A stretch of 64,000 nt of DNA from Psychrobacter ciconiae (GTDB lineage Bacteria; Pseudomonadota; Gammaproteobacteria; Pseudomonadales; Moraxellaceae). This document shows positions 17,846 to 26,605 of the stretch, one piece after another; within the stretch, counting starts at the first letter, position 1, and every line of letters begins with the position of its first letter. The stretch lies in assembly GCF_904846055.1 (NCBI RefSeq), contig NZ_CAJGYV010000001.1:1302001-1366000 (forward strand), written 5' to 3'. A program made the translations under genes and the position numbers. The notes beneath the pieces were generated by a model that did no database searches, had not been told where the DNA came from, and worked only from the letters and a program-made list of their open reading frames with translations.

Positions 17846-19512
17846 GAACTGCGAACTTAACTGCCCAAGCAGAAGCACAAGCTTTAGATTCCCGCAGATC
17901 GCCTCACTGGTCAGCGCTTGAGGATTTGGCAAAAAAATCATGGTCGCTGCCCAAGCTTTTTGAGCAAGATGACCGGCGCGGTGAGCGTTTTCAAGCCTCT
18001 AACTTGTCGATATATTTAGATTTTAGCAAGCAGTGCTTGGATGAGGCAGTATTAAAAAATTTGTTAGCGCTCGCTTATGACAGCAGGTTAAAGCGTAAAA
18101 TTAATGATTTGCTCACTGGCGTTAAAATCAACACCAGTGAGCAGCGGGCGGCGCTGCATACTGCCCTAAGACTTCCAAAATCTGCCAGCCTTTTGGTTGA
18201 CAATCGCGATGTGGTCGAAGACATCCATCAAAGCTTGGCTAAGGTTGAGCATTTATCCGAGCGCATCCGCAGTGGCACTTGGCGCGGGTTTTCAGGAAAA
18301 GCGATTACCGATGTGGTCAATATTGGCGTTGGTGGTTCAGATTTAGGACCGTTAATGGCAAGCGCGGCGCTCGATGAGTGGTCAGACTCCAAAATTGATG
18401 TTCATTTTGTGTCGAACATGGATGGCAGTCAGCTTGATAATTTGCTTAATTGGCTCAATCCAGAGACTACGCTATTTATCATTTCCTCCAAATCCTTTGG
18501 CACTGTAGACACGCTATCCAACGCCAAAACGGCGCTGAATTGGCTGCTGACAACCGCCGTGACGTTATCAGGGTCTAAGCAAAGCGTGCTGCGGCGGCAT
18601 TTTATTGGCATCTCTGCCAATCATGAAAAAATGAGCGCTTGGGGGATTCATCCTGAGCATCAGCTTGCGCTTTGGGACTGGATTGGTGGCAGGTTTTCAT
18701 TGTGGTCAGCGATTGGATTAGCCATTGCTATTGCCATTGGCATGCCAAGGTTTTATGAGCTGCTTGCAGGTGCCCACGAGATGGATGAGCATTTTGCAAC
18801 GACTGATTTTGCCGAAAACTTGCCCGTTTTGCTTGGGCTGATTGCAGTTTGGAACAGCAGTTTTTTACAAATCCATGCCCATACTGTGCTGCCTTATGAT
18901 GGCAGGCTGGCTTATTTGCCAAGCTATTTGACCCAGCTTGAGATGGAAAGTAATGGCAAGTCGGTGACCCATTCTGGGATGACTGTCGATTATAATACCT
19001 GCCCGATTTTATGGGGCGAGATTGGCTCGGATGCTCAGCATGCCTTTTATCAGCTGCTGCATCAGGGCACTCAGCAGGTTTCTTGCGATTTTATTGCTTG
19101 CGTCCGTCATTATAGTGATGAAGAAAGGTTTGCAACGCTGCGGCATCAACACGAGTTGGCATTGTCAAATTGCCTTGCCCAAAGCCGCGTGCTTGCGTTT
19201 GGCAATTTGGCAGTGGAAAATACCGCGATGGCTTGCGTCACCGATAAGTTTAAAAACTATCGTGGCAATCAGCCCTCAACGACGATTTTGATTGATGAGC
19301 TGACGCCAAAAAGCTTAGGTGCGCTGATCGCACTTTATGAGCATAAGGTGTATGTCATGGCGTGTATTTGGGATATTAACCCGTTTGACCAGTGGGGCGT
19401 TGAGATGGGAAAGCAGATGGCAGAGTCGGTTTATCAAGCGCTAAGCCAAGATAAAAGTCCGTTTGACGGCTCAACCAATCAGCTACTAGCGCACATTCGC
19501 AAGCTGTCTTAA
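17842..19512 (+). CDS. pgi: Glucose-6-phosphate isomerase
   Basis: A 556-aa phosphoglucose isomerase interconverting glucose-6-phosphate and fructose-6-phosphate. Signatures: VNIGVGGSDLGPLMAS, SKSFGTVDTLSNA, DWIGGRFSLWSAIGL, and the catalytic Glu/His region LEMESNGKSVTHSG; the C-terminal catalytic Lys helix is represented by DQWGVEMGKQMAESV. Length is normal. The start ATG overlaps the galU stop; the first dozen residues are not conserved in type. Followed 40 bp later by the Ugd-like gene, probably the same transcript. Confidence 0.96.
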   Translation: MRTANLTAQAEAQALDSRRSPHWSALEDLAKKSWSLPKLFEQDDRRGERFQASNLSIYLDFSKQCLDEAVLKNLLALAYDSRLKRKINDLLTGVKINTSEQRAALHTALRLPKSASLLVDNRDVVEDIHQSLAKVEHLSERIRSGTWRGFSGKAITDVVNIGVGGSDLGPLMASAALDEWSDSKIDVHFVSNMDGSQLDNLLNWLNPETTLFIISSKSFGTVDTLSNAKTALNWLLTTAVTLSGSKQSVLRRHFIGISANHEKMSAWGIHPEHQLALWDWIGGRFSLWSAIGLAIAIAIGMPRFYELLAGAHEMDEHFATTDFAENLPVLLGLIAVWNSSFLQIHAHTVLPYDGRLAYLPSYLTQLEMESNGKSVTHSGMTVDYNTCPILWGEIGSDAQHAFYQLLHQGTQQVSCDFIACVRHYSDEERFATLRHQHELALSNCLAQSRVLAFGNLAVENTAMACVTDKFKNYRGNQPSTTILIDELTPKSLGALIALYEHKVYVMACIWDINPFDQWGVEMGKQMAESVYQALSQDKSPFDGSTNQLLAHIRKLS

Positions 19513-19552
19513 CCTCGATATTAACTCGCTTAGAGGACAACAAGGTCAATTT

Positions 19553-20908
19553 ATGCCTTATTCACAATTACCGATAACGCCGATGGTCAGCAGTGCTGAT
19601 ACCAAGGTTTGCGTTATTATCGGTCACAGTATTGATGCGATTACCACAAGTGTGGTGCTGGCAAGCCTTAATCAGCGCGTTCATTTGTTCGCCGATGCCG
19701 CCAAACTTGCAACCACGCTTGGGCAGTATAATTTTGAGCATCATTTGCAAGCGCTTTGGCAGCTTTATGGCAGTCAACAAAAAATTGAATGCTTTGAGTT
19801 GCCAAAAGCGCCCTTTGAAGCCATTAACCGCTACCAGCCGGCGCAAGCGACTGATAGCGGTTTAAGCGCCAAGCTTTATTGGTTGTTTTTAAACAGTATT
19901 CAAGACGACTGGCTTGACACAGATTGGGTTACCGCCTTTAACCACAGTCAGCAGCAGGCTTGCCCGATCATCTTAAGCGGAACGGTAACCATTGGCAAGA
20001 TTGACAGCTTAGCTCAAAAACTGCGCCGCGCTTGGGTGTATTATGTGCCGTTTGTATTTTTGCAAGATGGCGCGGCGTTTAGCTCGATGCTGACCCCAAT
20101 GCTTTGGCTGTTAGGAACCAAAACGCCAAACAGTGCTCAGCATTTAAGCATGCTGCGACCGCTGATGCAGCAAGCAAAAGCCTACCATCAAGCTGATATT
20201 GCCACCATTGAATTTGCACGCAGTAGCATTATGGCGATGCTGGCAACTCGAGTCAGCTTTATGAATGAGATGTCGCGCCTTGCTGATGTGAATGGCGTCG
20301 ATATTCAAAAGGTAAGCCAAATTATGGGGCTTGATGAACGGGTCGGCAGCAGCTACCTGACTGCCGGTTGGGGTTTTGGTGGCAATACGTTGCCACTTGA
20401 GCTTGAGGCACTTCAGCAATCAAGCACCGATTGTCAAATTGCCATGCCGCTTTTAGATGCCGTCGGTCATATCAATGACGACCAAAAAGAGCTTATTTTC
20501 CGTAAGTTCTGGCAGTATTTCGATGGCTTCATCGACAATAAGACAGTGATGATTTGGGGCGCAAGTTACAAAGCTGACTCAGGGCGCACTGCAAGCTCTG
20601 CTATCCATCCGCTGTTAGCGCTACTTTGGTCATACAATATCAAAACGCGCGTTTATAGCGATAAAGCAAAAGGCGAGCTGTTGGCGCAATATAAAAACGA
20701 GCCGCTGCTTGAGATTATCGATTCGCCTTATGAGGGCATCAAGGGCGCTCAAGCGATGTTTTTACTCAGTGCTTCTCATCAAGAACCTATCGATATTGCT
20801 CAAATTAACCAAGTTGGATTACCGGTATTTGACGCCCAAAACATACTATCGCGGTCACAAATAGAAGCGTTGGTAGGCGATTATCGCGGTCTTGGTCGTA
20901 GTAAATAA
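19553..20908 (+). CDS. Degenerate UDP-glucose/GDP-mannose dehydrogenase family protein
   Basis: A 451-aa protein with the overall Ugd architecture: N-terminal Rossmann-like part, central helix region about 210-290 (ATRVSFMNEMSRLADVNGVD, then MGLDERVGSSYLTAGWGFGG) and C-terminal domain (WGASYKADSG). Key residues are altered: the GxGYxG loop reads GHSIDA; the catalytic Cys-Phe-Pro-Lys-Asp segment reads NTLPLE, so Cys and Lys are gone; the usual Lys and Asn before ATR read Arg and Met; the C-terminal TDDxRxSP motif is lost. It probably does not oxidise UDP-glucose. It sits between pgi and the convergent manB, where Acinetobacter loci carry ugd. Role unknown: structural, regulatory or decaying. 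Confidence 0.75.
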   Translation: MPYSQLPITPMVSSADTKVCVIIGHSIDAITTSVVLASLNQRVHLFADAAKLATTLGQYNFEHHLQALWQLYGSQQKIECFELPKAPFEAINRYQPAQATDSGLSAKLYWLFLNSIQDDWLDTDWVTAFNHSQQQACPIILSGTVTIGKIDSLAQKLRRAWVYYVPFVFLQDGAAFSSMLTPMLWLLGTKTPNSAQHLSMLRPLMQQAKAYHQADIATIEFARSSIMAMLATRVSFMNEMSRLADVNGVDIQKVSQIMGLDERVGSSYLTAGWGFGGNTLPLELEALQQSSTDCQIAMPLLDAVGHINDDQKELIFRKFWQYFDGFIDNKTVMIWGASYKADSGRTASSAIHPLLALLWSYNIKTRVYSDKAKGELLAQYKNEPLLEIIDSPYEGIKGAQAMFLLSASHQEPIDIAQINQVGLPVFDAQNILSRSQIEALVGDYRGLGRSK

Positions 20909-20950
20909 GCTAAATTAACTTTATCGACCACTTTAAATATCAAGTACTAA

Positions 20951-20985
20951 AAAAACCGCTCAAATTCACTTGGGCGGTTTTTTAT
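20951..20985. terminator. Bidirectional terminator between Ugd-like gene and manB
   Basis: AAAACCGCTCAA pairs with TTGGGCGGTTTT (one wobble) around ATTCAC; A-run on the left and T-run on the right serve both convergent genes. Confidence 0.8.
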
Positions 20986-21006
20986 TAAGGTTGGCGATTG
21001 CTACGA

Positions 21007-22482
21007 TTAGGCAGGCTGGGCGCTGCGACCTTTAAGCCAAGTGACCAGTTCTGCCGTTTTTTCATTGAGTAAAGCTTCATCACCTTTAGCTTCAATATTT
21101 AAGCGAATGAGCGGCTCGGTGTTGGACGCGCGCAGATTAAAACGCCAGTCGTTAAAATCAAGGCTTAAGCCATCAAGCGTTGATTTTTTAGGATTTTGAG
21201 TGGCGAAATGCTGCTCAATCTCACGGATAATGGTTGGCGCATCACTATCTGTTAAGCGAAAATTGAGCTCCCCTGAGCTTGGATAATCACTGATGTATTG
21301 GCTGACAAGCTTAGATAGGGTGTTGCCGCTCACCGATAACAGCTCAATGGTCAACATCCACGGAATCATGCCGCTGTCGCAATAAAAAAAGTCGCGAAAG
21401 TAGTGATGCGCGGACATCTCGCCACCATAAATAGCGCCGGCATCGCGCATGGTCTGCTTGATAAATGAATGCCCAGATTTACTCAACACGCCGTTGCCAT
21501 CAAAACACTCGATGACTGCCTCTGTGTTAAAAATCACCCGCGGGTCGTAAACAATAGATTCATTTGGGTGTTTTTGCAAAAACGCTTGCGCAAGCATTCC
21601 TACCACGTAACTGCCATCAATAAAATTGCCGGTTTCATCAAACAAAAAGCAGCGGTCAAAGTCGCCGTCAAAGGCTATCCCTAAATCTGCATTATTTTCA
21701 ATGATGGCATCGCGGGTGGCGCTGCGATTTTCCAAAATCATAGGGTTTGGGATACCGTTTGGAAAGCTGCCGTCCGGCTCATGGTGCAACCGGACGATCT
21801 GTAAGGGCGCGCCGTTTGCTAGTAGGTTTTCAAGCAACAAATCGACCACAGGAGCGGCGCTGCCATTACCGCAATTGATGACCAGCTTTAAGGGGGTTAA
21901 TTTTTTAGCATCAATAAAGGTCAGTAAATGCTGAATATAAGCGCTTTTATCCGTTTTTAGTTGAATGATGCCAAGCTTTTTAGGTTTAGCAAAACTGCCC
22001 GATTCGGCAAGTGCTTGAATTTCTGCCAAGCCATCATCGGCGCTGATCGGCTTTGAGTGCTCTTTGACCAACTTTAAGCCATTGTAATTAATGGGGTTAT
22101 GACTTGCGGTGACTTCGATGCCGCCAAGTGCTTGGTAATGACTGGTGGCAAAATAAACCTCTTCAGTTCCGGTCATTCCCAAATCAATGACGTCAATGCC
22201 GGCATCTATAATCCCAGAAATGGTCGCGGCTTTTAATGCCTCACTTGAGGGGCGAATATCGCAGCCAATGACGATACAGCGGTTGAGATTTTTGCCTTGG
22301 ATATCGGCGTCATCAGCTAATCGCGCCGCCAAAATCTGTGCAAAAGCGCGACCAATACGATAAGCAATGTCTTCATCAAGGTTAACACCAAGCTCGCCGC
22401 GGATGTCATAGGCTTTAAATGAGGTGATGGGTCGCGGCTTAAATTGTGGCTCGGGTTTTGAAAGAGTTTGGTTGGTGGTCAT
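21007..22482 (-). CDS. manB: Phosphomannomutase/phosphoglucomutase
   Basis: A 491-aa alpha-D-phosphohexomutase. Active-site serine loop TASHNPINYNGLKLV, metal-binding AFDGDFDRCF, sugar-ring motif GGEMSAHHYFRDF, and C-terminal phosphate-binding RASNTEPLIRLNIEAK. The Asn-Tyr after the serine loop and GEMSAHHYF match CpsG/ManB-type enzymes, many of which act on both mannose and glucose phosphates; here it would feed GalU with glucose-1-phosphate or supply mannose-1-phosphate. About 30 extra residues precede the core (TSFKAYDIRGELG). Convergent with the sugar genes. Could equally be labelled pgm or algC. Confidence 0.9.
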   Translation of the reverse strand: MTTNQTLSKPEPQFKPRPITSFKAYDIRGELGVNLDEDIAYRIGRAFAQILAARLADDADIQGKNLNRCIVIGCDIRPSSEALKAATISGIIDAGIDVIDLGMTGTEEVYFATSHYQALGGIEVTASHNPINYNGLKLVKEHSKPISADDGLAEIQALAESGSFAKPKKLGIIQLKTDKSAYIQHLLTFIDAKKLTPLKLVINCGNGSAAPVVDLLLENLLANGAPLQIVRLHHEPDGSFPNGIPNPMILENRSATRDAIIENNADLGIAFDGDFDRCFLFDETGNFIDGSYVVGMLAQAFLQKHPNESIVYDPRVIFNTEAVIECFDGNGVLSKSGHSFIKQTMRDAGAIYGGEMSAHHYFRDFFYCDSGMIPWMLTIELLSVSGNTLSKLVSQYISDYPSSGELNFRLTDSDAPTIIREIEQHFATQNPKKSTLDGLSLDFNDWRFNLRASNTEPLIRLNIEAKGDEALLNEKTAELVTWLKGRSAQPA

Positions 22483-22601
22483 TAAAATCCCTTAACGTAT
22501 CTTGTTGTTATGATAAAAATTGTGGGCTAAATTTTACAGCGATTAATGATACACTAAGCCTGCCGCGCCGCCTATGATGGCAACGATATCAGGACAATAT
22601 T

Positions 22602-23492
22602 ATGACCGACATTTACCGTGAAACGCCTCAAGATAAAACAAATCCCAGCATTTGTGCTCCTGCGCCTGTAGAGGGAACGCCAAAAGCTTCCGGCGATATT
22701 AACGATTTAATCGCTCTGATGGCAAGGCTTCGCGCTGATTGTCCTTGGGACAAAAAGCAAACCAATCAAAGCTTAATTCCCTATGCGATTGAGGAGGCTT
22801 ACGAGCTTGCCGAGGCAGTTCAGGATAATGATGACGAGGACATCAAAGGCGAGCTTGGCGATGTGCTTTTGCAAGTGATTTTTCATTGTCAGCTGTACGC
22901 CGAACAAAACCGTTTTGATTTTGGTGACGTCATCCAAACCTTGCAAGAAAAGCTGATTCGCCGTCATCCGCATGTGTTTGATAAAGATAATTTGCCCGAT
23001 GGCGCAGCAGTAAAAGAACGCTGGGACGAGATTAAAGCCGAAGAAAACGCCGCCAAAGCTGCCCGCGGCAAACCCAGTCGTCGATTGGACAATATCAAAG
23101 CCGGAAGCGCGCTGATGCAAGCCCAAGAATTGCAAAAGCAAGCAGCAAAGCTTGGCTTTGATTGGGAAGGCGTCAGCGGCGCACTGGATAAGCTTGATGA
23201 AGAAATAGGCGAATTAAAAACTGAAATTGAAAACAAATCCAAAGCTGAGATAAAAGCCAACAAAGCGATCATTGAAAAAGAGCTTGGCGATTGTTTTTTT
23301 GCCTTGGTAAATATCGCAAGAAAGCTTGATTTGGATGCCGAAGCTGCCACGCTCACTTGCGTTCATAAGTTTAAATCGCGGTTTGGCTTTATTGAAGATG
23401 AGCTGTTAGAGCTCAATCAAAGCCTTGAGGACAGCACCCTTGCTGAAATGGAGGAGCTTTGGCAAGCAGCAAAACGCTATGAGAATGACTAA
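22602..23492 (+). CDS. mazG: Nucleoside triphosphate pyrophosphohydrolase MazG
   Basis: A 296-aa all-alpha NTP pyrophosphatase that hydrolyses (d)NTPs to NMP and PPi, a housecleaning role. Two MazG repeats are visible: the first with LRADCPWDKKQTNQSLIPYA, IEEAYELAEAV and GELGDVLLQVIFHCQL; the second with DKLDEEIGELKTEIE and EKELGDCFFALVNIARKL. About 30 residues precede the core (LIALMARLR). Its final codons overlap the start of the ComEA-like gene, suggesting coupling. Confidence 0.95.
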   Translation: MTDIYRETPQDKTNPSICAPAPVEGTPKASGDINDLIALMARLRADCPWDKKQTNQSLIPYAIEEAYELAEAVQDNDDEDIKGELGDVLLQVIFHCQLYAEQNRFDFGDVIQTLQEKLIRRHPHVFDKDNLPDGAAVKERWDEIKAEENAAKAARGKPSRRLDNIKAGSALMQAQELQKQAAKLGFDWEGVSGALDKLDEEIGELKTEIENKSKAEIKANKAIIEKELGDCFFALVNIARKLDLDAEAATLTCVHKFKSRFGFIEDELLELNQSLEDSTLAEMEELWQAAKRYEND

Positions 23493-23841
23493 ATCGCTTT
23501 CATTGCCTAGTTTTTCATTGACGGCATTTTTATTGTTAGTATTGATGTCACAAATGAGCCTTGCCTCGATGTGTTTTAGTGACCCCAAGAGCGCTTATCA
23601 GCATTTGCTTCGTCAAGAAAGTTTGACTGAACAAACGGTAAAATCTGTTGTGGTCAACATTAATACCGCCACCGAAGCTGAACTGGTATCGCTTCATGGG
23701 ATTGGCAGCAGCAAAGCGCAAGCGATTATTTTGTACCGCGAGATGTTTGGCAATTTTAACAGCGTTGATGATTTGGCGAAGGTGAAAGGCATCGGCGCCA
23801 AAACTATCGAAAAAAACCGCTCGCGATTGCAAGCCCGCTAA
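23479..23841 (+). CDS. ComEA-like helix-hairpin-helix protein
   Basis: A 120-aa exported protein: signal-type N terminus (LPSFSLTAFLLLVLMSQMSLAS), a short linker, and a C-terminal tandem helix-hairpin-helix of ComEA type (VNINTATEAELVSLHGIGSS, then DDLAKVKGIGAKTIEKN). ComEA proteins bind incoming DNA in the periplasm during natural transformation, though short single-domain versions are also found in bacteria where competence has not been shown. The start overlaps the mazG end by 14 bases (ATG 23479, or 23485); the frame is open further into mazG but lacks signal-peptide character there. Confidence 0.85.
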   Translation: MRMTKSLSLPSFSLTAFLLLVLMSQMSLASMCFSDPKSAYQHLLRQESLTEQTVKSVVVNINTATEAELVSLHGIGSSKAQAIILYREMFGNFNSVDDLAKVKGIGAKTIEKNRSRLQAR

Positions 23842-24014
23842 ACCAAACTGACCCACCAGTTAAAAAACACCTAAAAGATTTAACATGACTGATGCGGCAA
23901 GCTCACACGAGGCGCACAAAATTTGTTAAACTAGCGCTGACATCCGCCTGCTGACTTAATAGCGCCAAGCATTCAGCCAGCATCACGCGGTTTTGACCGG
24001 CAAGGAGTAGATGC

Positions 24015-26066
24015 ATGGCCGAGCGCGCCGCCAAGCAGTTAGCGTTACACAAATCTGAATTACCCAATTCCATCATTGAAGTGATTGCCACACTGGCACG
24101 AGCCGGTTTTGAGGCGTTTATCGTCGGCGGCGGTGTCCGTGACACCTTGCTTGGGCTTAAACCGAAGGACTTTGATGCCGTCACCGATGCCAAGCCGCAT
24201 GAGGTCAAGGACGTGTTTGGCAAGCGCTGCCGCATTATCGGTCGCAGGTTTCAGCTTGCCCACGTTTATTCAGGTCGCGACTTGATTGAGGTGGCAACTT
24301 TTCGCGCGCCGCCTAAAAATGACGCCAACATTACCCAAGACGGTATGCTCATTCGCGATAATGTTTGGGGCGATATCAAGCAGGACTTTGCCCGACGCGA
24401 CTTTTCGATCAATGCCTTATACTATCAGCCGTTGACCGGCGTCGTTCACGACTTTTGCGGGGCGATTGATGACATTAACCATAAAATCATCCGTCTTTTA
24501 GGCGATGCGCAAACCCGAATTGAAGAAGACCCTGTTCGACTGCTTCGCGCCTTGCGATTTAAAGCCAAATTGGGATTTGAATTTGATGAGGCGCTCGCCC
24601 GTCAATTTCGCCCCGAAAACTGGGCGCTGCTTGAACAAATCTCGCCGCACCGGCTTTATGACGAAACGCAAAAGATGTTCACTGGCGGCTATTTGGTGCC
24701 GCTGTTGCCGTTATTGTTTGAGTCAGGCGCAATTGCCCATTTGGTGATTTATCCGCCAAAAGCGCCAAGCCCGCTGGTTCAGCAAGTTGCTGTTAACACC
24801 GATAAGCGCATCAAAGCCGGCAAAAGCATCAATCCGGCGTTTTTTTACGCCGCCCTGCTTTGGGAAAACTATCTATATCAGCTTGAAAAATTTAAAAAGC
24901 GCAACATGCCGTTTAGCGAAGCGCAATTGCAAGCAGCAAGCATCGTCATCGACCGTCAGCGCATAAAAACCGCCATTCCAAAATTTGCTGAGCAATTTAT
25001 CCGCGATATTTGGCTGCTTCAGCCGCGACTTGCTGCCCCAAAAGCCAAGCAAATCGAAGGGCTTGCCGAACACCCACGCTTTCGCGCCGGATTTGACTTT
25101 TTATTGCTTCGTGAAGAGTGCGGCGATAGCGATCACCCATTGTCCGAATCGACCAACGGCATGGGTGAATGGTGGCAAAATTTTCAAACGCTTAGCGACA
25201 AGCAAAAACAGCAAGCCATCAGCAGTTTTGACGACAGTCGCCGCAGTTCGCAAAAACGCTCTCGCAACCGCAATCGGCAAAAACAAACTGAGATTGCAGA
25301 AAACATCGTAACCAGCGTTGAGGTAAAATCAGGAACAACCGCAGCTGGCGTTACTACAAAAACTGCAAAGTCAGCTGCCAATCAACAGCCAAGCGTTCAA
25401 GATAAAAGCGAACTAAATCAGCTGCATAAGTTGGCACTGCCGCCGCAAAATCGTAGCAATCACCCAAAGCCGTTGTTTGTCATTGAGCATCAAAGTGTCG
25501 TGCCGCCCTTGCAAAAAAGCTTAAACGGTAAAAAACACCCGTTGCCAAACGCTCAAGCCGAGACTCAATCTGAGAATCACCAAGATAATGACCATAAAGC
25601 GCCTCAGCCAGAAAATGCTTTGACCACCAAAAATAATCGCCAAAATGATCAGCCGCGATATTCTGCCACTGCGCCAAAACCTGCGCCGACCAGTAATGCA
25701 ATTCCAAGTCAGCGCCGCCGCCGCGTGCCAAGTAGTGATGTTCCTGCCGCTCGGGTAAAAACAAATAAGCTACGCGTCATTATTAAAAGTTTGCCAGAAG
25801 CTAAAACTGCTCAACCTTTACCTGTTGAAAAAAATACTGAAAAGCCGGTAAAAAAAGCGGTCGACAATAGCAGTGCAGCAATTGACAAGACAAAAAACGA
25901 CCGCTCAAACCAGACGGACGCTAAAACTGCCAACAGCAAAAGCGCGACCAGAGCTGACGCTAAATCTAATACGGGCAAAGGCGCGATTCCTGCCACCCGC
26001 CGCCGCCGCGCGCCCAGCAGTGATGAGCCTGCCGCCCGCACCAAGAAAAAACGAGGCGCGTCATGA
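24015..26066 (+). CDS. pcnB: Poly(A) polymerase I
   Basis: A 683-aa class II nucleotidyltransferase, longer than E. coli PcnB. The head domain carries IVGGGVRDTLLGLKPKDFDAV with the catalytic Asp pair, then RRFQLAHV, RRDFSINALYY and EDPVRLLRALRFKAKLGFEF. PcnB adds 3' poly(A) tails that promote RNA decay. The final 280 residues are low-complexity and basic, with a duplicated motif IPxxRRRRxPSSDxPAAR at about 563-578 and 658-673, presumably an RNA-binding tail. The start is backed by a perfect AAGGAG (24002-24007). It overlaps folK by four bases. A CCA-adding enzyme is less likely given the tail and folK linkage typical of pcnB. Confidence 0.92.
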   Translation: MAERAAKQLALHKSELPNSIIEVIATLARAGFEAFIVGGGVRDTLLGLKPKDFDAVTDAKPHEVKDVFGKRCRIIGRRFQLAHVYSGRDLIEVATFRAPPKNDANITQDGMLIRDNVWGDIKQDFARRDFSINALYYQPLTGVVHDFCGAIDDINHKIIRLLGDAQTRIEEDPVRLLRALRFKAKLGFEFDEALARQFRPENWALLEQISPHRLYDETQKMFTGGYLVPLLPLLFESGAIAHLVIYPPKAPSPLVQQVAVNTDKRIKAGKSINPAFFYAALLWENYLYQLEKFKKRNMPFSEAQLQAASIVIDRQRIKTAIPKFAEQFIRDIWLLQPRLAAPKAKQIEGLAEHPRFRAGFDFLLLREECGDSDHPLSESTNGMGEWWQNFQTLSDKQKQQAISSFDDSRRSSQKRSRNRNRQKQTEIAENIVTSVEVKSGTTAAGVTTKTAKSAANQQPSVQDKSELNQLHKLALPPQNRSNHPKPLFVIEHQSVVPPLQKSLNGKKHPLPNAQAETQSENHQDNDHKAPQPENALTTKNNRQNDQPRYSATAPKPAPTSNAIPSQRRRRVPSSDVPAARVKTNKLRVIIKSLPEAKTAQPLPVEKNTEKPVKKAVDNSSAAIDKTKNDRSNQTDAKTANSKSATRADAKSNTGKGAIPATRRRRAPSSDEPAARTKKKRGAS

Positions 26067-26605
26067 GTGCTGAAAGCCAACCGCCAAACCCAAATTGGAC
26101 GACGTGCTATTTAGGGCTTGGGAGCAATTTGGCAACTGAGCTTGGAACGCCGATTGAGCATTTAACCCGCGCCATTGATAAGCTTAATGCCAATAGCCAA
26201 ATCCGAAATTTGGTTGCCTCGTCATTTTACGGCTCAACCCCGATGGGACCCCAAGACCAGCCGGACTTTGTCAATGCAGTGGTCGGTTTTGAGACAAACT
26301 TGACGCCGATTGCGCTTCTCGATGTTTGCCAAGCGCTTGAAACCGATGCAAGACGCGAGCGGCTTCGGCATTGGGGCGAGCGCAGTTTGGACGTTGATGT
26401 CTTGCTGGTGGGCGACCAAGTGATTCATGAGCCGCGATTGACGGTGCCACACGCCGGTCTCACCGCGCGCAACTTTGTCCTTGTGCCGCTGATTGAGATT
26501 GCACCAAATCTTCTTATCAACGGCAACCCCATCAGCAGTTATCCTGAAAGCCAAAACTCAAGCGGCATCCATAAAATAGAGTCAAATCAGCGAGGTAAAT
26601 TATGA
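26063..26605 (+). CDS. folK: 2-amino-4-hydroxy-6-hydroxymethyldihydropteridine pyrophosphokinase
   Basis: A 180-aa HPPK that pyrophosphorylates the pterin precursor of folate. Signatures: YLGLGSNLATELGTPIEHL, SSFYGSTPMGPQDQPDFVNAV, and the catalytic segment RRERLRHWGERSLDVDVLLVG with its paired Asp residues; then VPHAGLTARNFVLVPLIEIAP. The C-terminal 25 residues extend past the usual end. It starts inside the pcnB stop (ATGA) and overlaps panB by four bases, so pcnB-folK-panB is a tightly coupled run. Confidence 0.95.
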   Translation: MSAESQPPNPNWTTCYLGLGSNLATELGTPIEHLTRAIDKLNANSQIRNLVASSFYGSTPMGPQDQPDFVNAVVGFETNLTPIALLDVCQALETDARRERLRHWGERSLDVDVLLVGDQVIHEPRLTVPHAGLTARNFVLVPLIEIAPNLLINGNPISSYPESQNSSGIHKIESNQRGKL

